Position numbers and translations under genes: made by a program | The notes under the pieces: generated by a model | The model's database searches: none | Seen by the model: only the letters and a program-made list of their open reading frames with translations | Told to the model about the DNA's origin: nothing | Assembly (NCBI GenBank): GCA_026874595.1 | Contig: CM049306.1 | Coordinates: 58,720,019 to 58,784,018 of the forward strand | Length of the DNA: 64,000 nucleotides | Direction of reading: 5' to 3' | DNA from: Sipunculus nudus | Taxonomy: Eukaryota; Annelida; Sipuncula; Golfingiida; Sipunculidae | In this document: in pieces, positions 54,778 through 64,000 of the stretch | How positions within the stretch are numbered: the first letter of the stretch is position 1 | Layout: every line of letters starts with the position of its first letter

Positions 54778-55352
54778 GTGGTAGTCCGCCACGTACGGAC
54801 TCCATTTATCTGTGATATGGAGTCCGACCGTCTAGCGGTGAGAGTTCACCCTGCCGTACATGGAGGGACCTGTAACATGAATTATCACTGCTTGTTGTGC
54901 GATAGAGAAACAATCTTGTATTTATATATAGAAATAAACTTTTTATGTATCAAATTAAATCGATATATCACCTTTATGTGCACCTGTAAATGTTTTTTAT
55001 CCTTTGAACTGCCAGGGTTCAGTAGTTGCATGCCAACTGGACACCGCCGGAAAAGGAATCCCATTCAAATTAGGTGGGCAATCTATGCAAAAGATGAATT
55101 CAGGGGGGCTTTTCCCAGGAATGCCAGTGCCGTGCACTAGGATAGACCATATTTTCATAAGCATCCTTCCCACCATACATCGCGTGTTGTCAATGATGCT
55201 AATTTCCTATTGGTTGTTCCAACCGAAAAGCGCCATCGGCCAGACGGAGACAAAGCAATATCTGACTTCATCCAGAGTAAGTGCCCATACTTTATTAATG
55301 CTGATCATCCAGCAAAAGTTTTGGTCCCAACGGAATCTAAGCATCTGTAACA
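54778..55352 (+). pseudogene. Unidentified coding-like stretch with an in-frame stop
   Basis: One frame runs from about 54778 to TAA near 55350, broken only by TAG near 55138. The part after the TAG includes NDANFLLVVPTEKRHRPDGD and reads like a real protein segment, with higher GC than its surroundings. A possible start is the ATG of MESDRLAVRVHPAVHGGT at 54819. I do not recognise the family. It may be an old gene fragment, an exon cluster, or transposon remains. Confidence 0.3.
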
Positions 55353-56047
55353 ATTATAATATGTGGGGTTTGTTTGGTGTCCTCACGCTTCACAAGGCAT
55401 ATACGTGTCTGAGGGTCTGTACTGATCCGTACAAACTTAGATAGTATAGACTCTCCCCGCCAGAGGCTGCAGTGCTTGTATTGTTTACTATATATGTCAG
55501 CGCTGCAAGACTGCAGCAAGTACTGTGGCCACCATAAATAGGAGAAACTCTCATTGTATGGATATTTGACTCAATAATAAGACAATATATAGCAGGGCCT
55601 GATAATACTGAGTCAAATTTGACCAGGCTACAACAGATACAGCTGTCTTAAAAAAAAAAAAAATATTAGGGAATATGAATGAAGCTGGGCCGAAGCAGAA
55701 GCTTGACCTGCTGCGATTTGAGTTTAACCCATTTCATATTAACTTGAAAAAAATAAAAAAATTAACTATGTTGCAATATGATAATATTTATTTAAATAAA
55801 GTGAAATCTTCTTTTTACCTTAAGTGGCACTTGTACTTGGGTATGTTCACGGACTCAGACCCCACAGTTTCAAGCGTGAGAATGAATTGTACTCTGTACA
55901 GATATGTAATGGCAGTTAAAATGACTCCCTCTGACGACTATTATCACATGTAACTGTTCTTGATGACCTTCGTGCCAATTACTCAAAATAAACAGACTTC
56001 CCTGATTGTGACAGAAGTTGGCTCGATCTTCACTTCAAATATTGTCC

Positions 56048-56063
56048 TATTATCGGCGACGGT
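56048..56063 (-). promoter_or_regulatory. GC-rich 16-mer shared with 61607 in inverted orientation
   Basis: ACCGTCGCCGATAATA (minus strand) is identical to 61607-61622 (+). The similarity extends to about 30 bp (AAACCG...CGA..TACCGTCGCC). Confidence 0.45.
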
Positions 56064-56340
56064 AATTCGTGGCGGTTTTGAGTAAAGGTTATGACAGGGG
56101 TAATTTCAGGTCACGGCGAGTGGGCGTGGCATTTTAGCTTCACTTTACTCGGGCAAACCTGTGCGGTTACGAGACTAAAAAGCTCCGAAATTTGGACCAC
56201 ATGATGTTGGAATACTTTACGTAATATATGAATATAAAGTTCCCCCAGAGGGTATGTATTCTGAAAAGGGGGCCATGCAGGGTTCATCATGATCAGCTCT
56301 CCATGCATTTTACTCTCTCACTTTGTCAATAGGGAAAGCG

Positions 56341-56490
56341 TAAGGCCAAAGGAAAGTATGGTTCTTAGGCACCGTCTATTTCCAGAAATCAGTGCGGGCA
56401 GGCGATATTTTATTTTTGACCTTTTTGAAATACGTTTAGAAAAAAATGTCATTTGTGTAAATTTTCGATATTCACGTGCGAATGTAGGCC
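56341..56490. mobile_element. MITE family C deletion derivative
   Basis: TAAGGCCAAAGGAAAGTATG at the left and GTAGGCCTAAAT at the right, with only about 150 bp between. Confidence 0.6.
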
Positions 56491-57135
56491 TAAATAATTA
56501 ATTTGTGAAATTGTGAATATTGGATAGTTGGTATATGTCTCAGATTATCTTTTATCTCAACTCGACATGTTAATTATTATCAATTTATATTTTTAACTGA
56601 ATTTTCTTATGTTTATTAGGCCTACTCTTGATATAACTATACGTTAACTGAAATTTTCACGGACTCTTCGGATCATGCTTGGATGAAATAAAGGTTATCA
56701 TATTTATTTTGGTTATCTTTATTGATCGAACCGTATAGAGACATGCATGCTTGCACTACCTGCAAACCCAGCAAAATTAATTCACGTGTAAAACGTGTAA
56801 ATTTCCCATGTATACATAAAGGACACTAAGACGCATGCATTTTTTTCCTTTTTTTACACCAGTATACAAATACTATACAGTAGTTTTATAGCCAGATTTT
56901 AAATGTATGAAGTATGAAGGACCCGTCCTCTACACATTGTATACCCTAGATTATAGCAATTTGTTCTTATAATAACAAAGGCACTATTTCTATGCACAAT
57001 CTTTTCTTATTTTCAACTCTTCTGAAGACTAATTTTCACAATTATTTCAAACAATACACACATATATATATTCTGTCAAAGAAACAAGGTTGCTGAAAGA
57101 ATTCTTACATTGTTACAGGAGCTCTTTTTATTATG
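56491..57135. other. No gene recognised
   Basis: AT-rich intergenic sequence. Confidence 0.5.
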
Positions 57136-58237
57136 TGACACGGGCGTAACTCCTGTTGTGGCACTCGTGTCTGGCCGCGTATTACATTCTCTGTTTAATC
57201 CGTACTGGTTGAACTCTCGTTGTCATGTTAGCCTTTAGTCTCTCCAACAGACGCTAGGTGCCGCTACCGCTCTTGCACCAGTGTGTCTGTTATTGGACGC
57301 CATTTTTTTTTTCAAGAATCTTGAAAAACGGAAGTGCCGTTGGGCATGCGCAAGGAAACTCCCCTAGCATCTGGAGGTGAAACCAGAATGGATGTCGCCC
57401 TTGCACAAACCCGGCAGACCCAAATAAAGACAAGTAAACAATATTGTTTGGTTGTGTGGCAAAAATAATCCACTTTTGCTTGTCTATTGCAAGGGTGGTA
57501 GAGTAAGGGATTCCTTGCGCATGCCAAACAACACTTCCGTTCCTGAGAAAAATGGCGTCCAATAACAGACGTACTGGTGCAAGAGCGGTAGCGGCAACTG
57601 GCGTCTGTTGGAGAGACTAGTTAGCCTTGGGTTTTCACGTCTGGCCGAGGTCACGTGATGAGCCTGGTATGTAGCGATACACACAGCGATTTCTTTCTCG
57701 ATAATTCCTGAAACGCGTGCCTACTGTGTTGTGCAAGAACTTATAGACTGTTCGAGAAGTGGAAAATTCTCGGCTTGGGGTGTGAAGGTATATAAAGGGG
57801 CTGTGTTTTAGAGCCAGGCAGAGAACAGCAGAGCAGATTTCAGCGGACGCAGAAGCGTGTGTCTATTTCTAGGACCTTATCCGACGAATGCGGCAACAAT
57901 AGATTTTCTAAGACTTTCTCCTGGATTTTATGCTTTTGGACTTCAGTTTCCTTTCTGGATTGTTGCAAGAGCTTTACACTGGACTGTCATTCTCCGAGAG
58001 TATACATTTAAAGAACTTATCGTGGTGAAGATGTTGGTATATCCAGGTACTGTGCATATTATTTTCTATGTGATTGTATTGAATTGTTGCTTTACCGCTG
58101 TTTTACTGTATAATTGTATAGGTTTAGTATATTGTATTGTTAAGGTTGTTTTAAGAATAAATTATAGTTATTTGTTAACAAAAAAACACTGACTTCTTTA
58201 TTCATTCCCCTAGAATTTCACGCTGCCTAGTGTTACA
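57136..58237 (+). mobile_element. Candidate solo LTR (about 710 bp) carrying a nested MITE
   Basis: Starts TGTGACAC near 57134-57141 and ends GTGTTACA at 58230-58237, an inverted pair with TG...CA ends. TATATAAA lies at 57789-57796 and AATAAA at 58156-58161. The order promoter then poly(A) signal fits an LTR. No target duplication is visible and no internal retroelement sequence follows. The 111-codon frame at 57857-58192 lies within this LTR and is not considered a gene. Confidence 0.45.
57236..57619. mobile_element. Long-TIR MITE, 384 bp, with 9-bp target duplication
   Basis: GTTAGCCTT at 57227-57235 and 57620-57628 flanks inverted arms of about 125 bp. The left starts TAGTCTCTCCAACAGACGC and the right ends GCGTCTGTTGGAGAGACTA. 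A 9-bp duplication with long inverted repeats fits Mutator-like elements. No transposase. Confidence 0.82.
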
Positions 58238-60430
58238 GAATCTCATTTTTTTTAATCTCCGTTACAGAATTTGTGTTCATCACGCATACGTGATCTGTTT
58301 ATATTAGGTTCCGTATCAACATATGCTTATTGTCCAAAATATTTGTTGAGGGCACTTAAAAAATAAAAAAAAATAAGCAATGTGAATTATTCAATGTAAA
58401 CTATATTCACAATGAAAAATTCTATTTAATGCCATATAACCAATTACATATTTAGAAAAAAAAGTTAGAATTATGTGATGTTAAATATAAAATGTAAAGA
58501 GAGGCCCTTCGATCTTCTGTTTTCTTCGCTTTACTTATAGACTTAATTTATGCACTATACATGAAATGACACTGCTGATCAGGATAGATATAAACACATG
58601 TTAATATACGCGTAAATATTCATGCATATGTAGAATCCACATGTTTTTCACGTGAAGTTTGAGTGAAATAAATCACGTGTAAAAGGTAATCTATACTCTA
58701 CACGTGTTTATACGTGTCCTACACGTGTAGTATATTTGCTGCGTTAATTATTTTGTTTTCACAAATATAACGAAAATTTTGACACGAAAAAAGGCAGTCA
58801 TATCAGAGTAATAGCAGAGCTATTATATATTGCGTTTCACCATTAGATTGAAAAAAAAGTCTTTTAATCTGACATAATTTTTTGTCCATTAAATTGTTAT
58901 TTTGAAACTGAAAAATATTAGTTATGGCAAACATATTTAACCTATAATAAATCATATATTTTACTTTAAGCATACAAAAGAAATGTGCTTTAATCAATTA
59001 TGTTTAACGTTGGAAGAAATGTCTTCCAAAAACATCACAGACTAGCGTAAATTGTCCCGTGTCCAGCGTGTATTTCCCGTGTTCTAATGATACGTTCAAA
59101 TCCACTTGCGCGCTATACAGCTATATATATACAAGTCAACTTGCATGACAATTTTTAAATAAGAAATGACACGCGGTATGTTCTGATTAATATAGTAACT
59201 CCATCCTCCTGGTCACATGCAGCTTACCGGGAGACCTATGGTAAATTATATAATATACGAGAGCCATGGAAGTTCGTTTAAGAAAACTATATAGAGACAT
59301 TCAGTTAATGATAAAACATTATAATATCTCAGATAAAAAAAAGTCGTATTCATCATAAATCGAAGATTTTATTTTCATCGAAAGCATATGTAAAATACAC
59401 TTCGGCAGTTTTTATCCCTTACATATCATTAATTTTGATAAGCACTGATCAGTGATTAACACTTATCATCAATAATCTCAAAGATTTTGCTTGTCACCTG
59501 AGCGTCCTGGTCTTCGGGTCAGACGGGTCGCCTGCGTCTTTGTGCAGCAAATATATGCTTTAATTATAAACTTCAAGCAGAACATTGCCCGATTTCAATA
59601 AAGCTGTGTGCTTTCCTGAGAAAGTTTGGTGCCCCATCTCCATCCCACCCCCCCATAAAAGAACTTTAGATTTTTATCAGAAACATATAAAATTCAACGC
59701 ATTATACACTCCTTTGAAATCCTTGCATTATTTTAATTTAATAAGGATTCATTTTCTTGTTAGGTATCATTAGGATTTCGAAAATATAAACTCCTGCATA
59801 TTGAAGGGAATGAAGGAATGATTCTAAAATAATTCTTATACATTTAACGAAATAGGAGAAAGAAAAAATGTTAAGTTAACAAATAAAAACACCGGTTACC
59901 ATATACAATCTGCATCTAATGGCTCCAAGTCTACATGCACGTTTTGACTTAGAGCCTTGTCCATATTCTTCCAATTATAAGATATATGTGTCAGGCATAA
60001 ACTAACGTTTTGATTTTATTTGTATACAAATTTATAACGCTTACTGGATTTTACACCTCCCCCCACCCTACTGCAAATCCTGGATTGGCCACAATCTTAT
60101 ATGATAAAATGTAGATGCTATACGCGCGGCTTTCTTTAATTGTCGTTTATCATGTGCATGCGAGGGTCATACCATTAGACTGACCCAGTCGACACAGCTG
60201 ATTGCTCCCGCAGCGGCTTACAGAACAATTTAGATTTGCTATGTTGCTGAATTGTATAACCTTTACTGTCCCCCTATAATAAACTTACCTATGAGAGCAG
60301 CGTGACTAAATTTTCAGACCAAGTTACGTCTGTCGATGCTGGGTATCTCTCATTACAGTTCTGCGCCATGCAGCTTTCATTAACTCTTTAATTCATCTTT
60401 CTCAGGATATACATGACCAAGTAGCACAGA
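58238..60430. other. No gene recognised
   Basis: AT-rich. Several ACACGTGT-type motifs near 58660-58740. No frame with family resemblance. Confidence 0.45.
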
Positions 60431-60438
60431 CCTCAGGT

Positions 60439-60508
60439 AAATCCACATTCTCTATATTCCGTAAATCTAAAGACATTTTTAGGAAAGGAATATAGAAAAT
60501 GTGGATTT
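60439..60508. repeat. Hairpin, 22-bp arms with one mismatch
   Basis: AAATCCACATTCTCTATATT (arm 60439-60460) pairs with the complement at 60487-60508. The spacer is 26 bases. Confidence 0.85.
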
Positions 60509-60560
60509 TCAAAAAACAATGCGGGCGGGCGTTTTTTTTTATAAATTTTTTTGGGTAGGT

Positions 60561-60626
<66 letters not shown>
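60561..60626. repeat. (AT)n microsatellite
   Basis: About 65 bp of AT repeat. Confidence 0.95.
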
Positions 60627-60628
<2 letters not shown>

Positions 60629-60775
60629 TCTCCCAGATAAGGAACTATAGTGGTAGCCTGCATGATGTCTTACAATATAGCCGTAGGCAAGCCGCATATA
60701 GATAACCAAACCAAGATTACCCAGGTAGACATACAGATCCTAAATGTTAAATATATATATAGCCTAATATTTTCA

Positions 60776-61316
60776 TTAGGCCCAAACAAAAATAAGCTAG
60801 GTTTGGTTCTCACTGAGGCACTTTTTCTAAAATCAATGCGGGTGGGCGTTATTTTATTTTTAATTTGTTTGTATGTTTCGATAAAAATGTCAAATGGTAA
60901 GGGAAAAGCATGATAATAACATATTTATTTTGCTAAACAAGTAAAAGCATTTTACATAACAAATGAAATATGTTATCAAAAATGCACAGGCACTCGTTTC
61001 CAGCACTAAAATGGCCTAGAAACCGAAAACACATTGAGTATGGGTGATATACCCATTATAAAAGAAAGTTCTTTTATAATGGGTATATCGCCCATGATAC
61101 TCAATGTGTTTTCGGTTTCTAGGCCATTTTAGTGCTGGAAACGAGTGCCTGTGTCAAAAATGTACGATTTTATCTTCTTGAAAGAAATGTCCGAGCGGCT
61201 GGAGCTCAAAATTGGTAAGTTTCTTTTGAAAATAAAAATAAAAACTTTTTATGCGGGGGTTTAAAATTGATTCGGGCGGTGCCTGAGAACCATACAATTA
61301 ATTTTTTTCGGCCTTA
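60776..61316. mobile_element. MITE family C, copy 3, with nested palindromic element
   Basis: Ends ATTAGGCCCAAACAAAAAT and TTTTTTTCGGCCTTA. The outer sequences correspond to an inverted copy of 8957-9299. Its centre is interrupted by the 169-bp element at 60985-61153. Confidence 0.75.
60985..61153. mobile_element. Near-perfect 169-bp palindromic (foldback) element with 9-bp target duplication
   Basis: TCAAAAATG at 60976-60984 and 61154-61162 flanks an element that starts CACAGGCACTCGTTTCCAGC and ends with its complement GGAAACGAGTGCCTGTG. The two arms of about 83 bp meet near 61067 with almost no loop and very few mismatches (one near 61050/61088). Confidence 0.88.
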
Positions 61317-61499
61317 GGGCCTCGTTAGGCCTATTTGTCCAGTGAGCGGTAGAGTAAAAGTCAGAGTTTGTTGTTTACAATGCAACTGATCGTTCCGGTC
61401 CAATCCATTTTTACGTATTAGAAGGGCGGAGGGGAAGGGGAGGGGCGGGCTCAAACTGGCCGGAACAGTCAACTTGCGAACCTATTTACATGATGAGAA

Positions 61500-61770
61500 A
61501 AGCAGCAACGTTGCTCGTCACCTTGTACGAGAGCTGCACGTGACGTGAAATTCAGTTATGTGACCAACCCTGAATGTGAAGGTCATTCAGAGAAACCGTC
61601 GCGAGTACCGTCGCCGATAATACGTGAATGTCTGAATAATAGAATAGGAACTGTGAATGTCAAACTAACTTCCTTTACATACATGCAAAGCTGTTTGACA
61701 GCAACAGCAAATAACGACCTGTAAAGCTGGATCACTCTCAGGGAAGGGTACCCAGATCAACCATCAACTG
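61500..61770 (+). other. Possible untranslated first exon / promoter
   Basis: Locally GC-rich sequence ends in a consensus donor (CATCAACTG then GTGAGTGT at 61771), followed by a pyrimidine-rich intron start. It includes the 16-mer shared with 56048-56063. If real, it belongs to a + strand gene whose coding exons lie right of the window or in 61.8-64 kb. Confidence 0.3.
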
Positions 61771-64000
61771 GTGAGTGTATTTTTTTCTTTATTTTTATCT
61801 CCAGTATGGAATTTTATTAGGTGAGTTTGCTAGAGCGGAGATGATTAAAGATTGATGATTAGGAATTTCAACAGAATTATACAACTTACAATACAAGTTA
61901 AACTTACAAGTTCAATACGATTGTATTCTCATAACGTCTCTAGGACAACAACCTTAATCAATTTTTTTAGAAAGCCTTTGGCGAGTCAGATTATTTTGTC
62001 CCACAGTCAGTATCAGTACAAAGAACATCAGGTTAAACACCATGAAGGAAAAGATGGTAACAACTGAAGAATCCAAACTACATTAAACAAGAACCATAGT
62101 CCGTTCCAGTACCCCTGTCCACCTGTTTTTTCGCGATTATTTTTTGGCAAGTCGTAACCGCCCTAATTTTTTTTGCACCAAGGGCAGAAAGAATAAAAAG
62201 CGTAATTTACTTGATTCGATATGGTCACCTACCTCATTCAGTTTTCCTATAAACAATTTAAAACGATTTTATGAGAAACAAGTCTATTCTGTAGCGACAT
62301 CTTGCTGCCAACCATGTGAAATCAGCAAAAAAAAATACTGTGATGACGTCATAATTAGGGCATTCCAACGAAGCAACTAGGATGCCCTGATCACGAGACA
62401 TCTGGCGGCGGAAAAATAAACAACGCGTGTTGAATTACGATATCTGCAAATAATAAAACAAGTAACAAGGTGAATGTTATTGATGTTAATGAAATTAAAA
62501 TGTGTGATGAACAGTGAATTAACCTTAATAAATTTATAAACAAAAATAATTAAAAAGGATAAATAAAGGAAACTTGAATTTATGGGCATGAGTAGGTTTC
62601 TCAAAACTCCAACCTTCCTCCTTTTCCCGGGCTTAGGACCAGCAGGTAACCGTTATGGTCACCAGGCGGAGTTAAGAAAGGGGGAAGGGATCGTAGAAGA
62701 GGGATGCAAAGGTGCCATAAAAAGACAAACAACGAGAACACAAGAGATGTAATGATGTTTGGGAATTCCATCTGAAATAGAAAATTACAGGTGATAAATG
62801 ATGTGAAAATATAAATATATTTTTGTTTGTAAAATGTGTGAAGGTCCAATATATGTATCATAAACCTATTTTGCTTAATAAAGAGATATGGTCGCGTAAT
62901 AGCAACTATTACATTTTTGGTATTTCGATTAACAGTTAATTTGTTTGAATGGTTAATCAATTAGGAGTCTAAAATGGATGTTTTCATTTATCTTTTTATA
63001 ATTGTTTATTTGTATCGAAGCTGCCAGCATGAAAATGAACTTTGGTGTGAACATACTAAAATTGTGGGCGTAAACGTGGCGGACAGGGCTAATCACCATT
63101 GAATGATAGCATCTCGAGCTCCACCTGTCTGGATATCCAAAACGCGACAAAATTCACAACGCCAGCGCAAGGCTGCATTGACGGGACTGAAGGGCCTGTT
63201 CTAGCTGCACACTGAAATTTATTGAAAATGTTTTCAAGTAAAAGGTTTTTTTTCATGATGGTATTTAAATATTGATATTACTTTAAATGCTACAATGTAT
63301 ATATAGCTTTATAAAAATTACTTTATATGACTTTTGTTGAAATAATAATAAATTATATATGTATATGTGTGTCTGTGTGTGTGTTAAATGCTTGAGCAGA
63401 AACAAACTAGCTTGAAAACATCCTTGAAAATACAGTAAAAACGGACATTGACAGTGAATTACACAAGGGATACTTAACATATATGATTTGAAAAGTACAT
63501 GTTGTTGGTGGTGATAAATTGTTTAGTACGTATATATGTATATATTTATGCCCTATGATTATCTAACTGTCTAAACAGGTATTGTGGATCCATCTTTCAC
63601 AGCTGTCACACCCTAGCCAGGAGCTGTCTTCTCCGTCTTGTGACAGGCAGTAGGGGCAGTTGTCAACTGATGCCTGAATGTTAATTTGGTAACCAAAATA
63701 ATGTTCCTGGTTGATTTAAGCTATGTTTATGAAAAATTATATGTGTACTAGATGAATTATCTTGATTACCTTGAGTAGCTGATACTATATGGGCAAATAC
63801 TTTCAAAATCATCCTGAATGATATACATAATATAGGCAAGATCCACATGTGTTTACGGATGAAATTAAATATTTAAAATATATATTTTGCATATGATTTA
63901 GAAATGTTAGGCATATACATAATATTAATATAATATCGATGATACATATGAGTTTTAATATGAAATATATTTTTACATATATATTAAGATTGTTAATCAA
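61771..64000. other. No gene recognised
   Basis: AT-rich with a short (GT)n run near 63365-63385. No frame resembles a known family. Confidence 0.45.

Noticed and set aside
57857-58192. 111-codon hydrophobic frame as a gene
   Set aside because: It lies between a TATA box and AATAAA within a candidate LTR and matches no family.

Overview
The window is metazoan nuclear DNA: AT-rich, intron-rich, with GT-AG exons and dense mobile elements. Two animal gene families can be assembled: an SLC18B1-like transporter and BORCS6/lyspersin. Short repeat elements built around tandem monomers, with subterminal hairpins and insertion into A/T runs, resemble the pearl/HINE elements known from bivalve molluscs. 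A bivalve or related mollusc is the likeliest source; that is inference.

Layout, left to right. 1-915 is the end of a 2.5 kb interspersed repeat (family A) that runs off the left edge. 1516-1607 is the last coding exon of an unidentified + strand gene that starts outside the window. 4309-15274 (+) is a complete 13-exon major-facilitator transporter of 543 residues, most like SLC18B1 (vesicular polyamine transporter). All exons join in frame. Its introns hold MITEs, a miniature LTR element with a tRNA-like segment, a degenerate copy of exon 10 and a minisatellite. 15.3-25.4 kb is repeats and unassigned sequence.

49067 back to 25465 (-) is BORCS6, a subunit of the BORC lysosome-positioning complex: five coding exons, 464 residues. 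Its last intron is 20.1 kb and has accumulated an 8.6 kb Ty3/gypsy retrotransposon (25794-34421), several tandem arrays, and nested Helitron-like elements (40.5-44.3 kb). The retrotransposon has 794-bp LTRs that look almost identical, a gag, a pol with a C-terminal chromodomain interrupted by one stop codon, and the remains of an env-like frame. Another family A copy ends about 19 bp upstream of the BORCS6 start codon.

52-64 kb has no gene I can name. It holds a TTAA-type MITE, a tRNA-derived SINE, a coding-like stretch with an in-frame stop, a candidate solo LTR carrying a long-TIR MITE with a 9-bp target duplication, and a MITE carrying a 169-bp palindrome with its own 9-bp target duplication. 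A possible untranslated first exon ends at 61770.

Exon boundaries come from splice signals, phase and protein similarity judged by eye; no alignment or search was run.
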